Shown: positions 1 through 4,392 of the stretch, piece after piece | How the letters are laid out: each line of letters starts with the position of its first letter | How positions within the stretch are numbered: position 1 is the stretch's first letter | Notes under the pieces: generated by a model | Databases searched by the model: none | Told to the model about the DNA's origin: nothing | Seen by the model: the letters and a program-made list of their open reading frames with translations, nothing else | Source of the DNA: Actinomycetes bacterium | GTDB lineage: Bacteria; Actinomycetota; CALGFH01 | Assembly: GCA_030152105.1 (NCBI GenBank) | Contig: JASLIH010000336.1 | Span: 1-5,908, forward strand | Direction: 5' to 3' | Length of the DNA: 5,908 bases | Program-made: the position numbers and the translations under genes

Positions 1-224
1 GCCTCGACGTGGGCGTCCACCGCCCGCTCGTCGGTGGCGTCGAGGACGGCCACCTCGGCCGACCCGCCGGCGGACCGGATGTCGGCGGCGACCGCCTCCA
101 TGGGCTCGGCCGTGCGGCCGGCCAGGAACACCCTGGCGCCCTCGCGGGCGAAGGTCCGGGCGACCCCACCGCCGATCCCGCCGCCGGCCCCGTAGATGAT
201 CGCGTTCCTCTTCTCGAGCAGCAT
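1..224 (-). CDS. SDR family oxidoreductase, N-terminal part (truncated by window edge)
   Basis: Reading the minus strand from an ATG at 224-222 gives 74 complete codons and runs off the window with no stop. The protein opens MLLEKRNAIIYGAGGGIGGG, a Rossmann beta-strand followed by the Gly-rich cofactor loop G12-A-G-G-G16-I-G18, which matches the short-chain dehydrogenase/reductase TGxxxGIG motif. A basic AGR (residues 35-37) at the end of beta-2 suggests NADP(H) preference (inference). LDATD (61-65) sits where SDRs have the adenine-ring-binding Asp. The catalytic Tyr-x-x-x-Lys lies outside the window, so substrate and activity cannot be judged. The start is supported by GGGAGG at 235-230, five bases upstream. 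It is divergent from the GrpB-family gene. Confidence in the SDR superfamily is high; the specific reaction is unknown. Confidence 0.88.
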   Translation of the reverse strand, partial: MLLEKRNAIIYGAGGGIGGGVARTFAREGARVFLAGRTAEPMEAVAADIRSAGGSAEVAVLDATDERAVDAHVE

Positions 225-354
225 CTCGACCTCCCGATCGTCGATCGCCTGTGGCCTCTCGCCAGATGTAACGCCGCCGCCCGTCCGGGCTCATCGGTCC
301 CGCCGATCAGACATGCTGGAGGCGGCGCACCTGCAACCGCCGAGGAGCAACCCG
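225..354. promoter_or_regulatory. Divergent intergenic region between SDR and GrpB-family genes
   Basis: These 130 bp must hold the start signals for both divergent genes unless transcription enters from outside. Visible elements are the minus-strand SD GGGAGG (235-230), a near-palindrome of two CGATCG hexamers around one T at 235-247, a short inverted repeat ATCGG/CCGAT near 293-307, and the plus-strand SD GAGGAG (342-347). I could not identify a confident -35/-10 pair on either strand. Confidence 0.4.
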
Positions 355-951
355 ATGTCCGACCGTGCCGGACCACGTCGAGAGCCGATGACCGAACAGG
401 ACCTGCGGACGGCCTGGGTGGTGGAGCCGCCCAGGCTGACGGGGAAGATCCAGGTGGCCGACTACGACCCCGAGTGGCCCCGCCTGTTCCAGCGCGAGGC
501 GCAGCGGATCAACGAGGTGCTGGGACAGCGGGTGGTGCGGCTCGAGCACATCGGGTCGACCTCGGTGCCGGGGCTGGCCGCCAAGCCGATCATCGACATC
601 CTGCTGGTCGTGCCCGACTCCTCGGAGGAGCCGTCGTATGTCCCGGACCTGGAGGCGGCCGGCTACGTGCTGGTCATCCGGGAACCAGAGTGGTACCAGC
701 ACCGCTGCTTCAAAGGGCCGGACACCAACATCAACCTCCATGTCTACTCACCCGGCTGCCCGGAGATCGAGCGGTACCTCGTCTTCCGCGACCGGCTGCG
801 CGGCCGCCCGGACGAGCGGGCGCACTACCAGCGGGTCAAGCGTGAGCTGAGCGAGCGCGACTGGACCTATGTCCAGCAGTACGCCGACGCCAAGTCCGAG
901 GTGGTCGAGTCCATCATCGCCCGAGCCCGGGCGGAGACAGCCGGCGGCTGA
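355..951 (+). CDS. GrpB family protein (UPF0157, nucleotidyltransferase-like fold)
   Basis: The 198-aa product matches the GrpB/UPF0157 family, a compact domain of the nucleotidyltransferase superfamily also found fused to dephospho-CoA kinase in some actinobacteria. The hallmark is HIGSTSVPGLAAKPIIDI at residues 65-82: the G-S-T segment followed by an Asp (D81) resembles the nucleotidyltransferase metal-site pattern. Other typical pieces are VADYDPEWPRLFQ (34-46) near the start, NINLHVYSPG (125-134) and FRDRLRGRPD (144-153). The C-terminal half is helical and charged, ending in a YADAKSEVVESII helix. The biochemical function of the family is unresolved. I chose the ATG at 355 because GAGGAG lies 7 bases upstream; the frame is open further back to 196, but that extension is Ser/Arg-rich and overlaps the SDR gene. 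An ATG at 388 is a weaker alternative. Length is normal for the family. Confidence 0.88.
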   Translation: MSDRAGPRREPMTEQDLRTAWVVEPPRLTGKIQVADYDPEWPRLFQREAQRINEVLGQRVVRLEHIGSTSVPGLAAKPIIDILLVVPDSSEEPSYVPDLEAAGYVLVIREPEWYQHRCFKGPDTNINLHVYSPGCPEIERYLVFRDRLRGRPDERAHYQRVKRELSERDWTYVQQYADAKSEVVESIIARARAETAGG

Positions 952-989
952 TCCCTGCGGGACCGGGCTCCGTGAGGCCTCCGCCGGGC

Positions 990-1007
990 GTTCACAACTC
1001 CTTCACG
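990..1007 (+). promoter_or_regulatory. Direct repeat GTTCACA-N4-CTTCACG, candidate OmpR/PhoP-type response-regulator site
   Basis: GTTCACA (990-996) and CTTCACG (1001-1007) share TTCAC and are exactly 11 bp apart, one helical turn. Tandem half-sites at 11 bp are characteristic of OmpR-family winged-helix dimers; the Streptomyces PHO box (GTTCACC units) and mycobacterial PhoP site (TCACAGC units) look alike. A possible -10 (CAGTAT, 1017-1022) begins 10 bp downstream, so a bound regulator would overlap the -35 region, as expected for a class II activator. Since an OmpR-family regulator is encoded by the same operon, autoregulation is the simplest inference. The assignment rests on two half-sites only. 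Confidence 0.5.
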
Positions 1008-1052
1008 GCGCGACGGCAGTATCGGGAACGACCGAAGCAACGCCGTCAGACG

Positions 1053-1058
1053 AGGAGG
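1053..1058 (+). promoter_or_regulatory. Ribosome binding site AGGAGG deciding the start of the small membrane protein
   Basis: AGGAGG lies six bases before the ATG at 1065 and three before a GTG at 1062. The frame stays open upstream to an ATG at 972, but using that start would place the strong SD and the TTCAC repeats inside the gene and add a non-membrane Arg-rich leader, so 1065 is preferred. Confidence 0.7.
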
Positions 1059-1064
1059 AATGTG

Positions 1065-1553
1065 ATGCGACGGACGATGGTGGTCGGGGCGGTGATCCTC
1101 GCCATCGTGGCCATGGTCGGGATCGGGTTCGCGGCCTTCAACGCCGGGGTCGACGAGGGGATCTCGCGGGACCTGGCCCACAGCGAGAGCGGCGCCCAGG
1201 TGGTCAGGGTCGTCGGGCACGGCTACGGGTACGGCTACGGCCGAGGGTTCGGGTTCCCGTTCGGGCTGATCCTGTTCCCACTGTTCATCATCGGGATCGT
1301 GCTGCTGGTGCGTGGAGCGTTCTTCCGCGGCCGCTGGGGCGGTCCCCGCTGGTGGGGGCCTGGTGGCTGGGGCCCGGGCGGTCCCGGAGGCCCGGGCGGG
1401 TACGGCCATCCCGGCCCATGGGGCGGCGGCCCGGCGGCGTTCGACGAGTACCACCGGCGCCTGCACGAGCAGCCCGGGACGCCGGCCGGTCCGGATGACA
1501 CTCCCAGCGGGAGCGCCACCCGGGAGACCCCGACCGACCCCGGGACCGTCTAG
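1065..1553 (+). CDS. Small Gly/Trp/Pro-rich two-TM membrane protein, first gene of a two-component operon
   Basis: This 162-aa protein has no functional name that I can assign. Residues 1-4 are basic, followed by a hydrophobic helix (about 5-26) that is a TM anchor or uncleaved signal. Next come a polar stretch (27-50) and a Gly-aromatic repeat GHGYGYGYGRGFGF (51-64). A second TM helix (about 65-84) ends in an Arg-containing boundary. Residues 88-123 are a low-complexity Gly/Pro/Trp tract, and then AAFDEYHRRLHE (124-135) forms a charged amphipathic motif before a Pro/Thr/Gly-rich tail. From memory, small proteins with two TM helices, a WG-rich linker and a terminal FEEWHRRAH-like motif often precede OmpR-type two-component genes in actinobacteria, but they remain uncharacterised. 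Both termini are probably cytoplasmic, leaving about 40 residues outside. A role in sensing or in modulating the downstream kinase is inferred from context only. The gene ends 102 bp before the regulator. Confidence 0.8.
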   Translation: MRRTMVVGAVILAIVAMVGIGFAAFNAGVDEGISRDLAHSESGAQVVRVVGHGYGYGYGRGFGFPFGLILFPLFIIGIVLLVRGAFFRGRWGGPRWWGPGGWGPGGPGGPGGYGHPGPWGGGPAAFDEYHRRLHEQPGTPAGPDDTPSGSATRETPTDPGTV

Positions 1554-1568
1554 CCGGGACGAGCTGGA

Positions 1569-1590
1569 CCGGCGCCCGACCAGGCGCCGG
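1569..1590 (+). repeat. Inverted repeat CCGGCGCC/GGCGCCGG (first of two adjacent hairpins)
   Basis: Perfect 8-bp arms (1569-1576 and 1583-1590) surround the 6-nt loop CGACCA, immediately after the stop codon of the small membrane protein gene. Its last base is also the first base of the next, stronger hairpin, so the two cannot form fully together. Confidence 0.75.
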
Positions 1591-1619
1591 GCGGGGCGGA
1601 GGGTTGCCTCCGCCCCGCC
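1590..1619 (+). terminator. Perfect 13-bp GC hairpin between the small gene and the response regulator
   Basis: GGCGGGGCGGAGG (1590-1602) pairs without mismatch to CCTCCGCCCCGCC (1607-1619) around the 4-nt loop GTTG. No T-run follows (next bases GCCTCGTCAGG), so it is not a canonical intrinsic terminator, although high-GC bacteria often have hairpin terminators without a U-tract. It lies 37 bp upstream of the response regulator start. It could terminate partially, stabilise the upstream mRNA, or mark an RNase processing site, giving different levels of the small protein and the two-component proteins. The hairpin is certain as sequence; its role is inferred. Confidence 0.6.
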
Positions 1620-1655
1620 GCCTCGTCAGGCTTCGGGCGAGCTGGGAGGCCAACC

Positions 1656-2339
1656 GTGAAGAGGATCCTGGTCGTCGAGGACGAGAGCAAGATCGCCCGG
1701 CTGGTGCGGGACTACCTCGAGCACGCCGGGTTCGAGGTGGCGGTCGCCGGGGACGGGGACGTGGCGCTGGCCGAGGCCCGGCGGTCCCGGCCCGACCTGG
1801 TCGTCCTCGACCTGGGGCTGCCCGGGCGTGATGGGCTGGACGTGGCCCGGGGCCTGCGCCGTGTCTCCAACGTCCCGATCGTGATGCTGACCGCCCGGGG
1901 CGACGAGACCGACCGGATCGTCGGCCTGGAGCTGGGCGCCGACGACTACGTGGTCAAGCCGTTCAGCCCCAAGGAGCTCGTGGCCAGGGTCAGGGCGGTC
2001 CTGCGGCGGACCGAGGCGGCCGGGTCCGGTCGCGCCGAGGTCCTGCGGGTCGCCGACGTCGAGGTCGACCTGCCCCGCATGCGGGTCGCGGTCGGCGGCC
2101 GGCCGGTCGAGCTCACCCCGACCGAGTTCCAGCTCCTGGCCGCGATGGTCCGCGAGCCGGGCCGGGTGTTCACCCGCGGCCAGCTCCTGGACGCGGTCCA
2201 CGGCGTCGCCTTCGAGTCCTACGAGCGGGCGGTCGACGCCCACGTCAAGAACCTCCGCAAGAAGATCGAGCCAACCCCCGGCCACCCCCGCTACCTCCTC
2301 ACCGTCCACGGCGTCGGCTACCGGTTCGCCGATGCCTGA
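1656..2339 (+). CDS. OmpR-family DNA-binding response regulator
   Basis: This 227-aa cytoplasmic transcription regulator is phosphorylated by its partner kinase. The receiver domain (about 1-118) has the acidic pocket VVEDE (D9, E10), the phospho-acceptor D52 in VVLDLGLPG, the switch Thr T79 in MLTA, and K101 in KPF. After a short linker, the C-terminal winged helix (about 128-225) shows the family signatures VELTPTEFQLLAAM, GRVFTRGQLLDAVHG, the recognition-helix region YERAVDAHVKNLRKKIE and the wing YLLTVHGVGYRF. Length and both domains are complete. It starts at a GTG (1656) with GGGAGG (1644-1649) six bases upstream. The gene overlaps the kinase start by 8 bp, so the two are translationally coupled. 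Such regulators bind 11-bp direct repeats as dimers, and a matching candidate lies at 990-1007. The signal and regulon are unknown; I cannot assign it to a named orthologue. Confidence 0.95.
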   Translation: MKRILVVEDESKIARLVRDYLEHAGFEVAVAGDGDVALAEARRSRPDLVVLDLGLPGRDGLDVARGLRRVSNVPIVMLTARGDETDRIVGLELGADDYVVKPFSPKELVARVRAVLRRTEAAGSGRAEVLRVADVEVDLPRMRVAVGGRPVELTPTEFQLLAAMVREPGRVFTRGQLLDAVHGVAFESYERAVDAHVKNLRKKIEPTPGHPRYLLTVHGVGYRFADA

Positions 2340-3495
2340 CAGGGGCCCGGCCGGGAGGCGCCACCGCCGCCACCCGCCGGGGGGGTACCGGCCTGGGCGG
2401 CGGCCGCCGTGGTGGCCGGAGGGGGAGCCGTTCCCGCCTGCCTGGGGGAGTGGGCCGCGGCGGTTCCCGCGGCGGGTGGGGCTGGTGGTGGCGCTGGTCC
2501 TCGGGTTCTTCTTCGTGGCCGGCGGGTTCGCGTGGCGGTGGTCCGGCGGGGGCGGGGGGTTCGGGCCGGGGGGCGGGGGCAGGGGCTGGTCGGGGACGCC
2601 GTTCCCGCTGATCATCCTGGGGCTGCTCGGGGTGGCGTTCCTGGCCGGGCGGGCCGTGCGGCGGATGGCGGCACCGATCGGGGACGTGATGGAGGCCGCC
2701 GACCGGGTCGCGGGAGGGGACTACTCGACCCGGGTCCAGGTGCGGGGACCCGGAGAGGTGGGCCGTCTGGCCAGCTCGTTCAACCAGATGACGGAGCGGC
2801 TCCAGGCCAACGAGACCCAGCGCCGCGCCCTGCTGGCCGACGTCGCCCACGAGCTCCGGACGCCGCTGTCGGTGATCCGGGGCAACGTCGAGGGGATGCT
2901 GGACGGCGTCTACCCGCCCGACGAGGCCCACCTGGGCCCGGTCCTCGAGGAGACGGCGGTGATGGCTCGGCTGCTCGACGACCTCCAGACCCTGTCGACG
3001 GCCGAGGCCGGCGTCCTGCGGCTCCACCGGGAGCGGATCGACCCGGCCGCCCTGGCCCAGGACGCGGCGGCCGCGTTCCGGTCGAGGGCGGACCGGGCCG
3101 GCGTCGGGCTCGACTGTCGCGCCGCCGGCCCCGTCCCCGAGGTGGATGTCGACCCGGTACGGATCGGCGAGGTCCTGGCCAACCTCCTCACCAACGCCAT
3201 CCGCCACACGCCGTCGGGCGGGGCGGTGCGGGTCGTGGTCGAGCCCGCCCCGGGTGGCGTCGCCTTCACCGTCGCCGACACCGGGCCCGGGATCGACGCC
3301 CGCGACCTGCCGCACGTGTTCGACCGGTTCGTGAAGTCGGCCGACTCGGGCGGGGCCGGGCTCGGTCTGGCCATCGCCAGGAGCCTGGTCGAGGCGCACG
3401 GCGGCCGGATCACCGCCGCGAGCGCCCCTGGGCAGGGGACGACGATGCGGTTCGTGCTCCCGGCTGTGGAAAGCTTCACCGGTTCGTCGGGGTGA
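2332..3495 (+). CDS. HAMP-containing sensor histidine kinase with minimal Gly-rich extracytoplasmic loop
   Basis: This 387-aa membrane kinase is the partner of the preceding regulator. Residues 1-48 form a long Arg/Pro/Gly/Trp-rich N-terminal tail, probably cytoplasmic. TM1 is about 49-68. The outside loop is only about 70-90 and nearly all Gly (RWSGGGGGFGPGGGG). TM2 is about 91-107, followed by HAMP (about 108-160). The HisKA H-box is DVAHELRTPLS with phospho-acceptor H173. The HATPase domain has the N-box NLLTNAIRHT (N288), G1 DTGPGI (316-321), F-box VFDRF (329-333) and G2 GAGLGLAI (341-348). All catalytic motifs are intact. It starts at ATG 2332, inside the regulator's last codons. The sensory region is too small for a ligand-binding domain, which places it with intramembrane-sensing kinases, or it takes its signal from an accessory protein such as the small membrane protein upstream. 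The ligand is unknown. Confidence 0.94.
   Translation: MPDRGPAGRRHRRHPPGGYRPGRRPPWWPEGEPFPPAWGSGPRRFPRRVGLVVALVLGFFFVAGGFAWRWSGGGGGFGPGGGGRGWSGTPFPLIILGLLGVAFLAGRAVRRMAAPIGDVMEAADRVAGGDYSTRVQVRGPGEVGRLASSFNQMTERLQANETQRRALLADVAHELRTPLSVIRGNVEGMLDGVYPPDEAHLGPVLEETAVMARLLDDLQTLSTAEAGVLRLHRERIDPAALAQDAAAAFRSRADRAGVGLDCRAAGPVPEVDVDPVRIGEVLANLLTNAIRHTPSGGAVRVVVEPAPGGVAFTVADTGPGIDARDLPHVFDRFVKSADSGGAGLGLAIARSLVEAHGGRITAASAPGQGTTMRFVLPAVESFTGSSG
2548..2595 (+). other. Dense G-run tract, potential G-quadruplex inside the kinase gene
   Basis: On the coding strand there are seven G runs of 3 to 6 within 48 bases: 2548-2552, 2554-2559, 2563-2565, 2568-2573, 2575-2579, 2582-2585 and 2592-2595, separated by 1 to 6 bases. 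This satisfies the usual four-runs-of-three rule several times over, and with runs of four or more it would be unusually stable in DNA or mRNA. It encodes the Gly-rich loop between TM1 and the start of TM2. The tract is directly visible; quadruplex formation is inferred. Confidence 0.6.
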
Positions 3496-3502
3496 CGGCA
3501 TA

Positions 3503-3540
3503 CCCTTGTCTCGCACCCTTCGGGCGTGCAGCATTAAGGG
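3503..3540 (+). other. Nested inverted repeats with a C(TTCG)G loop upstream of lexA
   Basis: GCACCC (3513-3518) pairs with GG plus GTGC (3523-3524, 3526-3529) around a TTCG tetraloop with one bulged C (3525). An outer pair CCCTT (3503-3507) / AAGGG (3536-3540) can enclose it. It lies just after the kinase stop and before lexA. It could terminate the kinase operon (no T-run follows) or fold in the lexA leader. TTGTCT at 3506-3511 resembles a -35, but no good -10 stands at the right distance. No palindromic LexA operator of the GAAC-N4-GTTC type is visible in this gap. Confidence 0.4.
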
Positions 3541-3590
3541 ACGCAACGGGCATCCCGACCGAAGCCGACGCATGACGAGTGGGTGGGTGG

Positions 3591-4211
3591 ATGGGTGGTC
3601 TGGTGACGAACGGCGAGCTGGGCGCGACCGGCCAGAAGATCTACGACTTCATCCGGGAGTCGCACGCGGCCACGGGGCTGGTCCCGACGGTGCGCGAGAT
3701 CCGCGCGGCCATCGGCGTCAGCTCCATCGGGACGGTGGGCTACTGGCTCGACAAGCTCGAGGCGCTGAACCTGATCCGCCGCGACGCCGGCAAGAACCGC
3801 TCGATCCAGCTCCGGGGCGAGTCCCCGAACGTCCCGGTTCCGCTGGTCGGCGAGATCCGCGCTGGGTCGCCGATCCTGGCCGAGCAGCGGGTCGACGGGA
3901 ACTTCGTACTGCCCCGCCAGCTGGTCGGCGAGGGCAACCTGTTCATGCTCCGGGTGCGCGGCGACTCGATGATCGACGCCCAGATCGCCGAGAACGACTA
4001 CGTCGTGGTCCGCGAGCAACGCGACGCCCAGAACGGCGACATCGTGGCCGCGCTGGTTCCCGGCACCGAGGACGGCGCCACCATCAAGCACTTCTCCCGC
4101 AACGGTGGCCGGGTCCGCCTGCTCCCCGCCAACAAGCAGTACAAGCCCATCCCGTTCGGCCCCGACGGGCGCATCCTCGGCAAGGTGGTCACGGTGCTCC
4201 GCCGGGTCTGA
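3591..4211 (+). CDS. lexA: LexA SOS repressor / autoprotease
   Basis: LexA represses DNA-damage genes and cleaves itself when RecA filaments form. With the ATG at 3591 the protein is 206 aa. Residues 9-74 are the winged helix: GQKIYDFIRESHAATGLVP, then REIRAAIGVSS, and a putative recognition segment SIGTVGYWLDKLEALNLIRR. The autocleavage site is A91-G92 in GEIRAGSPILAEQ. The S24 peptidase fold has catalytic S126 (RVRGDSM) and K166 (ATIKHF), with YVVVREQRDAQNGDIVAA between and the closing KPIPFGPDGRILGKVV strand region. All cleavage chemistry is present. The N-terminus is uncertain: in-frame GTG 3579, ATG 3591 and GTG 3603 all follow a GGGTGG-rich stretch without a clean SD, and 3603 also fits family alignments. 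The recognition segment departs from the usual S-S-T/S-S-T-V-x-x-x-L pattern, having I-G in place of small hydroxyl residues. It is followed convergently by a PP2C gene. Confidence 0.94.
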   Translation: MGGLVTNGELGATGQKIYDFIRESHAATGLVPTVREIRAAIGVSSIGTVGYWLDKLEALNLIRRDAGKNRSIQLRGESPNVPVPLVGEIRAGSPILAEQRVDGNFVLPRQLVGEGNLFMLRVRGDSMIDAQIAENDYVVVREQRDAQNGDIVAALVPGTEDGATIKHFSRNGGRVRLLPANKQYKPIPFGPDGRILGKVVTVLRRV

Positions 4212-4217
4212 CCCGGC
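4201..4217 (+). terminator. Perfect inverted repeat spanning the lexA stop codon
   Basis: GCCGGGT (4201-4207) and ACCCGGC (4211-4217) are perfect complements around CTG, and the lexA TGA is at 4209-4211. A further pair CCGGCC (4213-4218) / GGCCGG (4250-4255) and a short CGGA/TCCG hairpin (4221-4232) follow, so several alternative folds are possible. No T-tract is present. A U-less terminator for lexA against the convergent PP2C gene is plausible but unproven. Confidence 0.4.
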
Positions 4218-4258
4218 CAGCGGAGGGCTCCGAGGGTTGCGGAGGTAGCGGCCGGCCC

Positions 4259-4357
4259 GGGTGCCGTGGTGGTAGCCGGCGGCGAGCCCCCCTCGCGCCA
4301 CAGCGCCAGCACCTCCGGGATCTCCTCCCGCCGCCCCAGCCGGACCAGCATCTCCAT
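4259..4357 (-). pseudogene. Possible decayed N-terminal stub of a GNAT acetyltransferase
   Basis: On the minus strand, an ATG at 4357 opens MEMLVRLGRREEIPEVLALWREGG, which closely resembles the beta-1/alpha-1 opening of GNAT-family acetyltransferases (x-V-R-x-A-x-x-x-D-x-P-x-V-L-A-L-W-R-x-A-G). After about residue 25 the likeness stops: the frame continues as SPPATTTAPGP and then only as antisense of lexA. There is no room for the acetyl-CoA-binding region (Q/RxxGxG/A), and no good SD precedes the ATG. It lies just downstream of the PP2C gene on the same strand, so a former PP2C-GNAT gene pair that lost its 3' part by deletion next to lexA would explain it. A short unrelated or chance ORF is the alternative. 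Confidence 0.35.
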
Positions 4358-4392
4358 GCCCGGCGGATCGCCGGCGCCTGGCCGCGGGGGCG

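Larger units (their letters stand above)
952..1064 (+). promoter_or_regulatory. Upstream region of the small membrane protein / two-component operon
   Basis: This 113-bp gap follows the GrpB stop and must contain the operon promoter if the two units are separate. It contains the TTCAC direct repeats (990-1007), a possible -10 hexamer CAGTAT at 1017-1022 and the SD AGGAGG at 1053-1058. CCGGCGG (941-947) could pair with CCGCCGG (981-987) across a long loop, which is only a weak terminator candidate for the GrpB gene. Confidence 0.45.

Noticed and set aside
196..354. N-terminal extension of the GrpB-family protein back to an ATG at 196
   Set aside because: The extension is Ser/Arg-rich, lacks an SD, overlaps the SDR start region and is not part of the family domain; the ATG at 355 has a well-placed GAGGAG.
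1351..1430. Second G-rich stretch in the small membrane protein gene as a G-quadruplex
   Set aside because: G runs are mostly of three, interrupted by C runs that would favour duplex or hairpin pairing, so it is much weaker than the tract at 2548-2595.
867..1466. Long minus-strand open frame antisense to the small membrane protein gene
   Set aside because: The translation is Arg/Pro/Gly-rich low complexity with no domain, which is typical of antisense frames in very GC-rich DNA. The plus-strand frame has an SD, TM helices and a conserved-looking motif.
3506..3537. A -35/-10 promoter for lexA (TTGTCT with CAGCAT or CATTAA)
   Set aside because: With correct spacing the -10 match is poor, and the better -10-like hexamer is 20 bases away; the region also folds into a hairpin. 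Not supported strongly enough to list as a promoter.
1626..3573. Two long minus-strand open frames antisense to the regulator and kinase
   Set aside because: They mirror the well-supported regulator and kinase coding sequences; their Pro/Arg/Asp-rich compositions carry no recognisable motif.
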